Positions 8,315-17,869 of a DNA stretch of 64,000 nucleotides are shown in pieces. The notes below the pieces were generated by a model that was not told the origin of the DNA, made no database searches, and was given only the letters and a program-made list of their open reading frames with translations. Source of the DNA: Pelagibius sp964472095. Its GTDB lineage: Bacteria > Pseudomonadota > Alphaproteobacteria > Kiloniellales > Kiloniellaceae. The stretch is from contig CAYYIV010000002.1 of the NCBI GenBank assembly GCA_964472095.1, positions 186,001 through 250,000 on the forward strand. The letters are read 5' to 3'. The position numbers and the translations under genes were made by a program. The stretch's first letter is position 1. Each line of letters begins with the position of its first letter.

Positions 8315-9268
8315 TCAGGCCGCCTCGACTTCCAGGCAGGCGTGGCAGATCGCCTCGATGTGGCGGTGGTCGGTGCCGCAGCAGCCGCCCATCACCGTGA
8401 TATGGCCGAGTCGGGCCCGCAGGTCGCGGTACTGCTGCCCGAGCTCCTCGGGATTGCCGGCGTCGAGCTCCTCGGCTTCGTCGAGTTCGGCGTGGCTCAT
8501 CCGCGACGCGTTGGCACGCAGGCCCTTGATCCGCTTCACCCAGCCTTCGCCAGCTTGGAGGGCGTCCTCGAAGTGGGTCGGATGGGCGCAGTTGATCATG
8601 TAGTAGGCCGGGCCCTTGCCGGTCGCCGCGTCCACCGCCGCAATGGCATCGTTCAGCCGCTGCCCGGAAGGAAGGCAGCCGTCGGTTTCCACGGTGAAGG
8701 AGATCACTACCGGCATGCCGGCCGTCTGGGCCGCGCGGGTGACGCCGATGGCCTCGTCCGCATAGGTCATGGTGATCGCCGTCACCATGTCGGCGGGCGT
8801 GTCGGCAAAAACGTCGATCTGCTTGGCGTGGTAGGCCTGGGCCTGCTCAGCCGTCATCGCCGCTTCGACCTTGTAGCCGTCACCGCGCGGTCCGACGCAG
8901 CCGCTGATTACCATCGGCGAGCGATCGGATTCGAACATGCGGCGCAGCTCGGTGAGCAGGGCGATCGACTGGCGGTTCACCTCGGCCATGTCGGCCTCGC
9001 GGTAGCCCAGCTTGACGCCCCAGTCGATGGAGGCACGCCAGGTCGCGCTCTCGAGGATGAAGCCGCAGTCCTTGTCGCGGGCAATGGAAGCGTGGCTCGA
9101 ATAGTAGCGCCGCAAAGCCGCCTGACCCGACTGGTCCTTCAGCAGGTCGAAGGCGGCGAAGTAGGGCAGGTCGAGCCCTTCGTGAAAGATCAGGGTGGTC
9201 TCGATGCCACCGTCGGTCAGAAAGAGCCCGCCCTTCAGCTGCGGCAGGCTGTCTCGGTACTTGGCCAT
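8315..9268 (-). CDS. Homocysteine S-methyltransferase (MmuM-like)
   Basis: Predicted cytoplasmic zinc enzyme of 317 residues that methylates homocysteine to methionine, probably using S-methylmethionine, SAM or another methyl donor. The three zinc-ligand cysteines are visible: C227 in MINCAHP and C296-C297 in GGCCGT. The N-terminal TDGGIET is the family start of the barrel. The ATG has SD AAGGAGA. First gene of the leftward operon followed by the hydrolase and MetY-like enzymes. There is no cobalamin-binding domain, so it is not a split MetH. Confidence 0.9.
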   Translation of the reverse strand: MAKYRDSLPQLKGGLFLTDGGIETTLIFHEGLDLPYFAAFDLLKDQSGQAALRRYYSSHASIARDKDCGFILESATWRASIDWGVKLGYREADMAEVNRQSIALLTELRRMFESDRSPMVISGCVGPRGDGYKVEAAMTAEQAQAYHAKQIDVFADTPADMVTAITMTYADEAIGVTRAAQTAGMPVVISFTVETDGCLPSGQRLNDAIAAVDAATGKGPAYYMINCAHPTHFEDALQAGEGWVKRIKGLRANASRMSHAELDEAEELDAGNPEELGQQYRDLRARLGHITVMGGCCGTDHRHIEAICHACLEVEAA

Positions 9269-9286
9269 TCGAAGTCTCCTTATGCG

Positions 9287-9311
9287 ATTGCAGCTTCAAA
9301 ACGGCTGCAAT
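9287..9311 (-). promoter_or_regulatory. Leader hairpin just upstream of the homocysteine methyltransferase SD
   Basis: Perfect 8-bp inverted repeat ATTGCAGC / GCTGCAAT with a 9-base loop, immediately upstream of the AAGGAGA SD on the minus strand. It could be an operator or an mRNA structure controlling the methionine operon. It does not match the SAM-II riboswitch sequence pattern known upstream of alphaproteobacterial met genes. Confidence 0.4.
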
Positions 9312-9451
9312 GGCCGGAGACCCTACGCGTTCACTATTTCTGCATGATGTCCCGGATCGGAAACATAACCCCTGTGCGCGCAACACAACTGAAACCCGAC
9401 AGCAGCACGGCGAAGGACCGAAAGCAGCGGCAATTGTCTGGGAGAGAAGGG

Positions 9452-9937
9452 TTAATCGGCGCGGGTGTCATCCTTCGCCACCACTACGAAAAGGCGGTCG
9501 ATTCCGCCCTCGCCTGTCGAGAAAGGAAAGATGCCGCGCAGCACCCGGACGAATTCGCGGGTAGGAATCGGCAGGTGGCTGTCGAAGAACAACGGACCCT
9601 CGCCCTCGACGACCCGCTGGAACTCGGCCAGACGCTCGGCCGCCGCCTCCGAAGACATGCCCTCGCCGAAGAACTTGCCCTGAAAGCTGAAGCCGAAGAG
9701 CTCGGTGCAGCCGGTTCCGCAGACCGCGTAGCGCCACTGCAGGTCCCCCGCCCCGGCGTCCGCCGGCTCGAGCTTCAGCAGCAGCACCCACGGCAGGATG
9801 CTCGGGTGGTCCACGGCGTCGAAGCGGCTCCAGGGCGCCCACGCCTGGCCGCGGGCAGCTTGCTTCCAGAAATGAAAGAACACCGCCGCGGGATGACCGG
9901 CCGGCAGATCCGTCAGAGGGATTTCGCGAATCGGCAT
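9452..9937 (-). CDS. PAS domain protein (PAS_5-like)
   Basis: Protein of 161 residues matching the alphaproteobacterial PAS_5 type by its layout: HPAAVFFHFWKQAARGQAWAPWSRFDAVDHPSILPWVLLLKLEP, then RYAVCGTGCTELFGFSFQGK (PAS fold core), ending with a beta-strand-rich segment. The single PAS fold makes up nearly the whole protein and there is no kinase, GGDEF or DNA-binding domain, so it would act through partners. Ligand and partner are unknown. A perfect 12-bp palindrome lies right upstream of its start codon. Confidence 0.72.
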   Translation of the reverse strand: MPIREIPLTDLPAGHPAAVFFHFWKQAARGQAWAPWSRFDAVDHPSILPWVLLLKLEPADAGAGDLQWRYAVCGTGCTELFGFSFQGKFFGEGMSSEAAAERLAEFQRVVEGEGPLFFDSHLPIPTREFVRVLRGIFPFSTGEGGIDRLFVVVAKDDTRAD

Positions 9938-9938
9938 A

Positions 9939-9950
9939 GGACATATGTCC
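9939..9950. promoter_or_regulatory. 12-bp perfect palindrome at the PAS gene start
   Basis: GGACATATGTCC is its own reverse complement and lies 1 base upstream of the PAS gene ATG. This position would let a bound protein block transcription or translation initiation. Chance palindromes of this length are not negligible, so it is only a candidate operator. Confidence 0.35.
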
Positions 9951-10324
9951 CAAATACAACTTATTCTGGTAGAGCTTGCAGAAACTCAGATTAAGAAAGT
10001 GCTAAGGCCTTCATATAATTGGGAAATATGAGCGACCAGCGAGAATCTGCGAGAACACTCCGCAGTCTCGTTCGACGGCGTCCAAAGAACACCCTCCCGG
10101 CCCATAGATGATTTAGTCCGACAGACCGTAGACTCCGGGATCGAACGATCCGGGCGGACATTCCATCATAGCAAAGCAAGTGGCCAGACCTATATTGTGG
10201 ACTTACCCTCGCCCGGCAGAAGCCAACAAGAAGAATGCGTTCTTGCCGCCTGAATGCAATCAATCGAGGCAGTGGTCCCAGTCCTTGGGGTGTGCCGCCG
10301 GAAACTTAGGGGCAGGAGCCGGTT
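9951..10324. other. Intergenic region between PAS gene and tamA
   Basis: About 370 bases, clearly more AT-rich than its neighbours, with no convincing gene. It should contain the divergent promoters for the PAS gene and tamA. An imperfect inverted repeat CCGGGATCG / CGATCCGGG (10135-10154, one mismatch) is the only structure I see. An AGGAG at 10314-10318 serves the tamA TTG start. Confidence 0.5.
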
Positions 10325-12235
10325 TTGAAGCGACGCACTGCGAAGGCAGCCCGGTTCGGCCGGCGGTGTAGCTGCGTCTTTGTCCTGGCGCTGCTGACGA
10401 TCGGTCTGTCTCTCGCAGGCGCCGCGCGGGCCGGTCAGGCGCCCGAGTTCGTCGGACCCACCGCCGAGGAATCCGCTGCGGCGGGAGATGCAGCCGGCGC
10501 CGAGGCCGGCGGCGGAGGAGTTGCCTACGAGGTTCGGCTCGAGGGCATCGCGGACGACGAACTGCTGGAGCTGCTGCGTGCCTCATCCCAGCTCATCACC
10601 CTCGCCGACAAGCCGCCGGCCACCACCGTGGGACTGCGGCGCCGGGCAGAGGACGACGTCGAGCGCCTCCAGACGGCCCTGCATTCTGAGGGCTACTACG
10701 ATGCAGCGATCGACCTGGACATTGACGGCGATGCCGAGCCAGCGCTGGTCCGGCTGCAGATCGAAAACGGCCCGCGCTACAGCGTCGCCGCCTACGAAAT
10801 CAGCTTCGCCGATGGGACCGAGCCGGCGGAGGCAGTCCGCCCGACGCTTGCGGAGGTCGGCATCACGCCAGGCATGCCGGCACGTGCACCGACGGTCGTC
10901 GCCGCCGAGCAGCGTCTGGTGGAGCTGTTGCAGGAACGCGGCCACCCCTTTGCCCGGGTTGCCGAGCGAAGGACCTTCATCAACCGCGAGCAAAGCGAAA
11001 TGACCGTCCGCCTTGCCATCGATGCCGGCCCGCCCGCGACCTTCGGCCCGCTTGCCTTCAAGGGCCAGGAGGAGGTCGAGGAATCCTACCTCAGGGCCAT
11101 CGCAGAGTGGCCGGAGGGCGCCATCTACGACCGCCGCGTGGTGCGCGACCTGCAGCGCCGCCTCTCCAACACGGGGCTGTTTTCCACGGTCAATGCGGAA
11201 ACCGCTGCCGAAGCCGCCGCGGACGGCAGCCTCCCGCTCACGGTCACCCTGGTAGAGCGCGAACATCGCTCGATCGGCGCGACGGTTGCCTTTTCAACCG
11301 ACATCGGGCCCAGCCTCGAGCTGTTCTGGGAACACCGCAACCTGCTGGGCGAGAACGAGCGGCTGCGCGTGGGCGCGACCGGCTCGCTTGTCGAGCAGAC
11401 CGGTGCGATCGATTTCCGCAAGCCGGCATTCCTGCGTGCCGACCAGGACCTGCTGGCCAACCTCACGGGCGGTTTCGAGGACACCGATGCCTACGAGCGC
11501 CAGGCGGTCGATGCGGTCGTCGCCCTAGAGCGACCGTTCCTCGACAACTGGCGCGGCTCCGCCGGCGTCTCCTTCGGTTACGAGATCATCGACGAGAAGG
11601 CGGACAACGGCGAGGACGAGCGCAGCTTCCAGCTCGTGGGCCTGCCGCTGACGGCCAGCCGCGACACCACCGACGATCCCCTCGATCCACGCTCGGGAAC
11701 CCGGCTGCAGCTCGCGCTCACCCCCTCCGCCGGGGTCGGCAGTGAGAACCTGCTCTTCCTCACCGCGACTGCCGGCGGCTCGGCATACTATGCCATCGAC
11801 GAGGACGAGCGCTATGTGCTGGCCGGCCGTGCACGGGTCGGCTCCATCGTCGGCGAGAAGACCGCGGTGCTGCCCGCCTCCCGCCGCTTCTATGCCGGCG
11901 GCGGCGGCTCGATCCGCGGCTACGAATACCAGCTGGTCGGCCCGCTCGACGACGACGAGAAGCCCTTCGGCGGCACCTCGCTGGTGGAGGTGGGCGGCGA
12001 ACTGCGCGTTCGGGTCACGGACGAAATCGGCGTCGTGCCGTTCATCGACGGTGGCACGGTCTATGACGATCCGATCCCGACAGGCGACGAGACCCTGCGT
12101 TGGGCCGCGGGCCTGGGCTTGAGGTACTTCACGGGCTTCGGACCGATACGGTTGGACGTCGCCTTTCCCCTCAACCCGCGCGACGGGGTAGACGAGGTTT
12201 TCCAGTTCTACATCAGCTTCGGACAGGCGTTCTGA
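10325..12235 (+). CDS. tamA: Outer-membrane translocation/assembly module protein TamA
   Basis: Omp85-superfamily outer-membrane protein, 636 residues, that works with TamB to insert or transport envelope components. It starts at TTG with AGGAG 6 bases upstream. A basic N-terminus and a hydrophobic core (about residues 18-36, ending AGAARA) form a signal peptide. The next 250 residues are periplasmic POTRA-like repeats, and the rest is a 16-stranded barrel region with the lid-lock motif SIRGYEYQ and the terminal barrel strand ending FYISFGQAF with the C-terminal aromatic. The tamB start follows 1 base after the stop, which supports the assignment over a generic BamA paralogue. Confidence 0.92.
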   Translation: MKRRTAKAARFGRRCSCVFVLALLTIGLSLAGAARAGQAPEFVGPTAEESAAAGDAAGAEAGGGGVAYEVRLEGIADDELLELLRASSQLITLADKPPATTVGLRRRAEDDVERLQTALHSEGYYDAAIDLDIDGDAEPALVRLQIENGPRYSVAAYEISFADGTEPAEAVRPTLAEVGITPGMPARAPTVVAAEQRLVELLQERGHPFARVAERRTFINREQSEMTVRLAIDAGPPATFGPLAFKGQEEVEESYLRAIAEWPEGAIYDRRVVRDLQRRLSNTGLFSTVNAETAAEAAADGSLPLTVTLVEREHRSIGATVAFSTDIGPSLELFWEHRNLLGENERLRVGATGSLVEQTGAIDFRKPAFLRADQDLLANLTGGFEDTDAYERQAVDAVVALERPFLDNWRGSAGVSFGYEIIDEKADNGEDERSFQLVGLPLTASRDTTDDPLDPRSGTRLQLALTPSAGVGSENLLFLTATAGGSAYYAIDEDERYVLAGRARVGSIVGEKTAVLPASRRFYAGGGGSIRGYEYQLVGPLDDDEKPFGGTSLVEVGGELRVRVTDEIGVVPFIDGGTVYDDPIPTGDETLRWAAGLGLRYFTGFGPIRLDVAFPLNPRDGVDEVFQFYISFGQAF

Positions 12236-12236
12236 G

Positions 12237-15200
12237 ATGCACCGGGCCAAAGCGATCGCAAAGTGGGGGCTCATCGCCTGCGGCGGCCTACTCGCCTCGG
12301 TGGCGCTCGCCGTCGCGCTCGGCTTCGGCTGGCTCAACAGCGACGGTGGCCGCGACTGGCTCGCCCGCCAGATCGAGGACGCCGCCAGCACACCCGGCGA
12401 GATCGAGCTCTCCATCGGCTCGCTGACGGGATCGCTGCCGCAGAACCTGCGGGCCCGCGACATCGTGCTGCGCGACGGCGCGGGCCCTTGGCTCTCCGTC
12501 GCCGCGCTGGAGATCGACTGGCGCCCCTGGCAGCTGCTCAGCCGGCGGCTCGACGTGGAGCGCCTGGCTCTGACCGGCGTCGACCTGGCGCGCCTGCCGG
12601 CTACCCCGCCGGACACCGCCGACGCCGGCGGCAGCAGCGACCCGCGCGAATTGCTCGACTTTCCGCTGCGGGTCCGCCTCGGCCGCCTCGCCGTCGACGA
12701 GATCGCCCTGGGTGAGCCGGTGCTGGGCCAGGCCGCGCGCTTCACGCTTTCCGGCGAGGCCGGGCGGCGCGACGACGGCAGCCTTGCGGCTCGGCTCGAC
12801 CTGGTGCGCCTCGACGGCCCCGAAGGACGCCTTCTCGCCAACCTGCACTACAAACCCCAGGACGACAGCCTGACAGCAGAGGTGGATGCGACTTCAGCGC
12901 GCGGCGGCCTGCTGGCCACCCTGCTGGATATACCGGACCTGCCGGGCATCGAGCTAAATCTGACCGGCAGCGGCCCGCTCGCCGACTGGGCCGGCGACTT
13001 AACCCTGGCACTCGGCGACCTGGCCGACGCCGAGGCGGCCATCGGCCTCGAGCGCCGCAACAACGGCGACCTCGCCTTCCGCCTGCAGGGTGCGAGCACT
13101 GTCCGTCCTCCGGAAGGAGACGACCTCTGGCGCCTCGCCGCGGGGCGCACGGAGATCGACCTGCAGGGGGTCTGGCGGGACGGCCGCCACCTGCATCTCG
13201 ACCGCTTCGCCGCCGCCAACGACAGCCTGCGGCTCGACCTGCGGGGCGACCTCGTGCCGGAGAGCGATGCGCTCGACCTCAAGCTCATGGTGCAGGCGGC
13301 AGATGCCTCGGCGCTGGCGGCGCTGGCAGGACTCGACGGCCTGCGCAGCCTCGCGGGCGACATCGCCGTCAGCGGTACGCTGAACCGGCCGCAAGCGACG
13401 CTCGACCTGCGCGCCGAGGGGCTCGCCACGCCCGACGTCGCCGCCGAGGCCGTGGCCGTCAGCGGCAGGATCACCGCCGAACGCGACCTGCTCGGCCCGG
13501 CACCGCTGCTGGCGCTCGACCTTCGGGGACAGCTCGATGCGCCGCGCCTGCCCGGTCAGGAAGAGGTCAACCAGTTCCTCGGCGACCGGTTGCCGTTGTC
13601 CCTAGCCGGCGAGCTCGATCTCGAAACGCTGGTGCTCGACATCGCCGCGCTGGAGGTTGCCGCCGGCCCGGCGACACTCACGGCCAGCGGACCCTTCAAC
13701 CTCGGCGACGGCAGTGCGCAGCTGGAGGCCGTCGCGCAGGTGGCTGATCTCGCCGCATTGCAGCCGCTCACCGAAATCACCCTCGGTGGTCCCCTGCGTT
13801 TGGCCGGCCCTGTCGCCCTCGAAGGCTTCGGCAGCCGCATCGTCGCCGACCTGACGGGCCGCTGGGAGCAACCCTCAAGCGACATCGGGCTGATCGATGC
13901 GCTGGCCGGCGACGGCCTCGACGTCACAGCGCGGCTGGTCATCGCCGGCAGCGACGTCCGCATCGAACAGGCAACCGCCCGTTCGACCGACACGACGCTC
14001 GAGGCGACCCTGACCGTCGCCGGTGCGTCGCTGCGCGACGGCCGCTACAGTCTCTCCCTCGCCGACGCGCAAGTGCTGTCCCGCGAGCTCGGCGTGGCGC
14101 TGGCCGGACCGGCAACAGTCGAAGGCGAGCTTTCCGGCCCCTTCGATGCCCTCGATCTCAGCGGCCGCGCCCGCCTCGCCGAGCTGACTGTCGAAAACCA
14201 GACCCTCAGCGACATCTCCGGAACCTACCGCCTGCGCCTCAGCGGCGCCGACGTCGACGGGCCGATTACCGTGGCGCTGACCAGCCCCTTCGGTCCCGCC
14301 GAGGCCAGCAGCGACCTGCAAGTGCGCAGCGAGGCCGTCACGCTGGCCAATCTGCGGGCAAGCCTGCCGCAGACCACGGTGACCGGCCGCGTCACCCTGC
14401 CGCTCGACGGCGGCGGCCCGATAGCCGACCTCGAGGGCGCCTTCGCCGATATCGGCCCCTGGTTGGAGCTTGCCGGTTTCTCCGGCGGCGGCAGCGGCAA
14501 TGCCACCCTGCAACTGAACCGGTCCAGCGCCACGGCGCCGCTGACGGCCTCCGCCGATCTCTCCGGCCTCACCTTGCTGACGGAACCGGGGGCTATGCCC
14601 ATCAGTGCCGCGCACCTGGCGGTGGCGCTGCAGGCCCAGGATCCCGCCTTCACCGAGTCGCTGGAAGTAGCGGTCACTGCGACGAGCCTGCGCCGGGACC
14701 AGCTGGAGCTGGAACGCGTCGCGCTAGACGCCGTGGGCAGCTTGTCTGCGCTCGATGTGACCCTCCAGACCTCCGGCCGCTGGGTCGAGCCTTTGGAGCT
14801 GGCGGCCCGGGCGCGGGTAACACAGCAGGACGAGACCCTCGCCGTCGCCGTCACGCGTGCCGAGGGCCGCGCCTTCGGACAGCCGCTGGCGCTGGAACGG
14901 ACGGCGACACTTACCGTGACCCCGGACGCCACCCGGCTCGAAGGGCTGGCCCTGGCTTCCGGCGACACCCGGCTGAGTGCCGATGCGGCACTCGGCGACG
15001 GCCGCATCATGCTGCAGGCGGCGCTTGCTGCCCTGCCGCTCTCTACCGTCGATGCATTCTGGGACAGCGGGCTGGCCGGTGAGATCTCCGCCGAGGTGAA
15101 CCTGACGGGCAGCTTTGCGGCGCCGCAGGGTACTGCCCGCTTTTCCGCGACCGGCCTGCGCCCGCGCGACAGTCAGGACACGCCGGCGCTCGAACTGACC

Positions 15201-16625
15201 GCCACGGGAGACTGGCGGAACGGGCGTGTGAAGGCCGAGGGACAGCTCGGCGGGGCGCAGGTGGCGGCTGCCAGATTCAGCGCCGACGCGCCGCTGCAGA
15301 TGACCCCCGACGGCGCCATCGACATGCCGCCGCAAGCGCCGCTGTCCGGCCAGCTTGAATGGACCGGCGACATCAGGACGCTGCTGCTCTTCGTGCCGCT
15401 GCCGGCACATCGCCTCGACGGCGGGGCGCAGATCGCCCTGACCGTCGGCGGCACCCTGGGCGCACCGCAGGTCGAAGGCCGCATCGCGCTCGACAGGGGC
15501 CGCTACGAGAACCTGGAGACCGGCACCATCCTGCGCGACCTCGCCCTCACCGCGGAGGCGACCGACGAGCGGGTCACTCTCACCAGCCTCAGTGCCAACG
15601 ATGGGGCCGGTGGCACGGTTAGGGGCAGCGGCAGCCTGGCCATCGATCCTGAGCGGAACTTCCCCTTCGACATCTCGATAGACCTCGACCGGTTCCATGC
15701 CGTCAGACGCGACGACGTGACGGCGGTGACCGGTGGCAAAGTGACGCTCGGCGGCGACATCGGGGCTCCACATGTCGAGGGCCGCTTCACTACGGAGACG
15801 GTGGAGATCAGCCTGCTGACCGACCTGCCGCCCAACGTGGTGAGCCTCGACGTCATCGAGATGAAGGATGGCGTGGTGGTGGAGCGGCCAGAGGAAGCCG
15901 ACCGGGAGCCGCCGATCGACGCCACCCTGGACATCGTCGTCGAGATGCCGCGGCGCATCTTCGTGCGCGGACGCGGCCTGGACTCCGAATGGGCCGGGCG
16001 AATCTCCGTGCAGGGGCCCGCCGCGGAGCCGACAGTGACCGGCGAGGTCAACCTGGTGCGCGGCCAGCTTTCGGTGGTCGGCAAGCCCTTCATCCTGCAG
16101 GCGGGCAAGGTGACGCTGCCGCAAGGCGCCGACACCGAACCCGCCATCAACGTCACCGCCGTGCACGAGGGCCAGAACCTGACCGTCACCGCACGGCTCA
16201 GTGGCCCGCTGTCACGGCCCGAGCTCGATCTCACCTCAGTGCCGGAAGTGCCGCGCGACGAGATCGTGTCCCGTGTGCTGTTCAACAAATCGGCCGCCGG
16301 CCTCTCCGCCGCGGAGGCGGCGCAGCTCGCCATCGCCCTGCGTGACCTCACCGGCCGGGGCGGCGGTAGCGATATCCTGGGCTTCGCGCGCCGAACCCTC
16401 GGGGTCGACGTGCTGCGCATCGAGACCGTAGACGGCGAGGCGCCGGCCCTGGAGGCCGGAAGGTACCTCACCGACGAGGTCTACATCGGCGTCAAGCAGG
16501 GCGCCGGCGCGCAGTCGACCTCTGCCGGCGTCGAGGTCGAGCTGACCCCCAACATCACGATCGAGAGCGAGGTCACCGGCAAAGGCGCCAGCAAGTCCGG
16601 CGTGCGCTTCCAGTGGGACTACTGA
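12237..16625 (+). CDS. tamB: Translocation/assembly module protein TamB
   Basis: Very large AsmA/TamB-family protein, 1462 residues. An uncleaved N-terminal signal anchor lies at about residues 9-28. It is followed by a long region of repeating beta-strand units rich in L-D-L, G-T-L and T-A-S-G-x-L patterns that form the periplasm-spanning groove, then the C-terminal TamB (DUF490) domain with GQLSVVGKPFILQAGKVTLPQ, SRVLFNKSAAGLS and the final VTGKGASKSGVRFQWDY. It is expected to bridge the inner membrane and TamA for phospholipid or outer-membrane-protein traffic. Its ATG follows the tamA stop by one base, so the two are made together. Confidence 0.94.
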   Translation: MHRAKAIAKWGLIACGGLLASVALAVALGFGWLNSDGGRDWLARQIEDAASTPGEIELSIGSLTGSLPQNLRARDIVLRDGAGPWLSVAALEIDWRPWQLLSRRLDVERLALTGVDLARLPATPPDTADAGGSSDPRELLDFPLRVRLGRLAVDEIALGEPVLGQAARFTLSGEAGRRDDGSLAARLDLVRLDGPEGRLLANLHYKPQDDSLTAEVDATSARGGLLATLLDIPDLPGIELNLTGSGPLADWAGDLTLALGDLADAEAAIGLERRNNGDLAFRLQGASTVRPPEGDDLWRLAAGRTEIDLQGVWRDGRHLHLDRFAAANDSLRLDLRGDLVPESDALDLKLMVQAADASALAALAGLDGLRSLAGDIAVSGTLNRPQATLDLRAEGLATPDVAAEAVAVSGRITAERDLLGPAPLLALDLRGQLDAPRLPGQEEVNQFLGDRLPLSLAGELDLETLVLDIAALEVAAGPATLTASGPFNLGDGSAQLEAVAQVADLAALQPLTEITLGGPLRLAGPVALEGFGSRIVADLTGRWEQPSSDIGLIDALAGDGLDVTARLVIAGSDVRIEQATARSTDTTLEATLTVAGASLRDGRYSLSLADAQVLSRELGVALAGPATVEGELSGPFDALDLSGRARLAELTVENQTLSDISGTYRLRLSGADVDGPITVALTSPFGPAEASSDLQVRSEAVTLANLRASLPQTTVTGRVTLPLDGGGPIADLEGAFADIGPWLELAGFSGGGSGNATLQLNRSSATAPLTASADLSGLTLLTEPGAMPISAAHLAVALQAQDPAFTESLEVAVTATSLRRDQLELERVALDAVGSLSALDVTLQTSGRWVEPLELAARARVTQQDETLAVAVTRAEGRAFGQPLALERTATLTVTPDATRLEGLALASGDTRLSADAALGDGRIMLQAALAALPLSTVDAFWDSGLAGEISAEVNLTGSFAAPQGTARFSATGLRPRDSQDTPALELTATGDWRNGRVKAEGQLGGAQVAAARFSADAPLQMTPDGAIDMPPQAPLSGQLEWTGDIRTLLLFVPLPAHRLDGGAQIALTVGGTLGAPQVEGRIALDRGRYENLETGTILRDLALTAEATDERVTLTSLSANDGAGGTVRGSGSLAIDPERNFPFDISIDLDRFHAVRRDDVTAVTGGKVTLGGDIGAPHVEGRFTTETVEISLLTDLPPNVVSLDVIEMKDGVVVERPEEADREPPIDATLDIVVEMPRRIFVRGRGLDSEWAGRISVQGPAAEPTVTGEVNLVRGQLSVVGKPFILQAGKVTLPQGADTEPAINVTAVHEGQNLTVTARLSGPLSRPELDLTSVPEVPRDEIVSRVLFNKSAAGLSAAEAAQLAIALRDLTGRGGGSDILGFARRTLGVDVLRIETVDGEAPALEAGRYLTDEVYIGVKQGAGAQSTSAGVEVELTPNITIESEVTGKGASKSGVRFQWDY

Positions 16626-16643
16626 GCGGCGGCACCACCGCAC

Positions 16644-17747
16644 CTAGACGATTGGCGCCTCTCCCGCAAGTTCCGAGGTGAGCCCCCGCTCATAGGCGGC
16701 TTCGGGTTCGAAGTCGTCCAACGAGCGGGCGATGATCTGTGTGCCCTCATGGCGCGCGATGTGGAACAGAGCATCGCCCTCGTGCACCAGGGGGATGTTG
16801 CTGCGGCCGATGATGACGCCGCTGATGCCGGCACGCACCGCCACCTCGTTCTCTCCGAAGGGATCGGAGATGATGCCGAGCAGCTGGCCTTCGCTGACCG
16901 CACTGCCGAGCGCGGCGGAGGACCGCAGCAGGCCGCTGTGCGGTGCGCGCACCCACTTGCTGGAGCGGATCACCAGCGACCGCAGCCCTCTGGATTTGCG
17001 TGACGACGGCGCCAGCATTTGCAGTTGGCGCATGACGCGCACCACGCCCTTCACACCGGCGCGGATGCAGGCCTCGTCGAAGCGCAGGGCCTCGCCCGCC
17101 TCGTAGACGATGACCGGCACGCCGTACTGCGCCGCGGCCTCGCGGAGGCTGCCCTCGCGGAATCCGGTGTTGATCACGAAGGGCACGCCGAAGGAGAGAG
17201 CCAGGCGCTCGCTTTCCGGATCGTCGAGGTTGGCGCGCACCTGCGGAAAGTTGTCGCGGTGGATGGCGGCAGTGTGCAGGTCGATGCCGTGGCTGGACTT
17301 GGCGACGATCTCCTGGAGGAAGAGCCGCGCCAGGCGTCCGGCCAGGGAGCCCTGGGCCGAGCCGGGAAAGCTGCGATTGAGGTCGCGGCGGTCTGGGAGG
17401 TAGCGCGACTGCGAGACGAAACCGAGGACGTTTACGATCGGCACCGCAATAAGGGTGCCCTGCAGCCGCTTCAGGGCGCTAAGGCGCAGCAGCCGGCGGA
17501 TGATCTCGACACCATTGATCTCGTCGCCGTGGAGAGCCGCGCAGACGAAGAGGCTGGGCCCAGCGCGGCGGCCGCGCACCACATGAACCGGCATGGAAAT
17601 CGGCGTGTGGGTGGAGAGATCGGTGACCGGCAGGTCGAGGGTACGGCGCTCGCCCGGCCGCACCTCGATGCCGCCGATGGAGAGAGGCGCCTTGGGGCCC
17701 GGCGGCTCGCGCAGCAGCTTGCCCGGCATGGATTCGAGCTTGGTCAT
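16644..17747 (-). CDS. Succinylglutamate desuccinylase/aspartoacylase family protein
   Basis: Predicted zinc-dependent M14-type amidohydrolase of about 367 residues. The zinc site is visible as ALHGDEINGVE (His and Glu) and a later GIDLHTAA (His); IYEAGEALRFDE carries the probable catalytic Glu. The C-terminal part has a beta-barrel-like region (GLLRSSAALGSAVSEGQLLGII). Two starts are possible, ATG at 17747 and ATG at 17783, neither with a strong SD; the shorter is preferred because MTKLESM leads directly into the family N-terminus. It lies downstream of rimK on the same strand, which suggests a linked role in removing or remodelling glutamyl or N-acyl groups; this is inference. Confidence 0.85.
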   Translation of the reverse strand: MTKLESMPGKLLREPPGPKAPLSIGGIEVRPGERRTLDLPVTDLSTHTPISMPVHVVRGRRAGPSLFVCAALHGDEINGVEIIRRLLRLSALKRLQGTLIAVPIVNVLGFVSQSRYLPDRRDLNRSFPGSAQGSLAGRLARLFLQEIVAKSSHGIDLHTAAIHRDNFPQVRANLDDPESERLALSFGVPFVINTGFREGSLREAAAQYGVPVIVYEAGEALRFDEACIRAGVKGVVRVMRQLQMLAPSSRKSRGLRSLVIRSSKWVRAPHSGLLRSSAALGSAVSEGQLLGIISDPFGENEVAVRAGISGVIIGRSNIPLVHEGDALFHIARHEGTQIIARSLDDFEPEAAYERGLTSELAGEAPIV

Positions 17748-17869
17748 CCTGTATTCGCCGCCGACAGCCGGCGGACACCCCATGCGCCCGCGGCGGTCTG
17801 CCGCAGAGTCTCGCCTTTTACGCCAGGGACATCAACCGGCTTGCGCGGGGGCAACCCGCCGACACGTCC

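Noticed and set aside
9269..9451. SAM-II or other SAM riboswitch upstream of the homocysteine methyltransferase gene
   Set aside because: A simple hairpin is present, but the pseudoknot sequence pattern of SAM-II could not be found on the minus strand.
10135..10154. Inverted repeat before tamA as a terminator
   Set aside because: One mismatch, no T-run on either strand, and no gene ends next to it.
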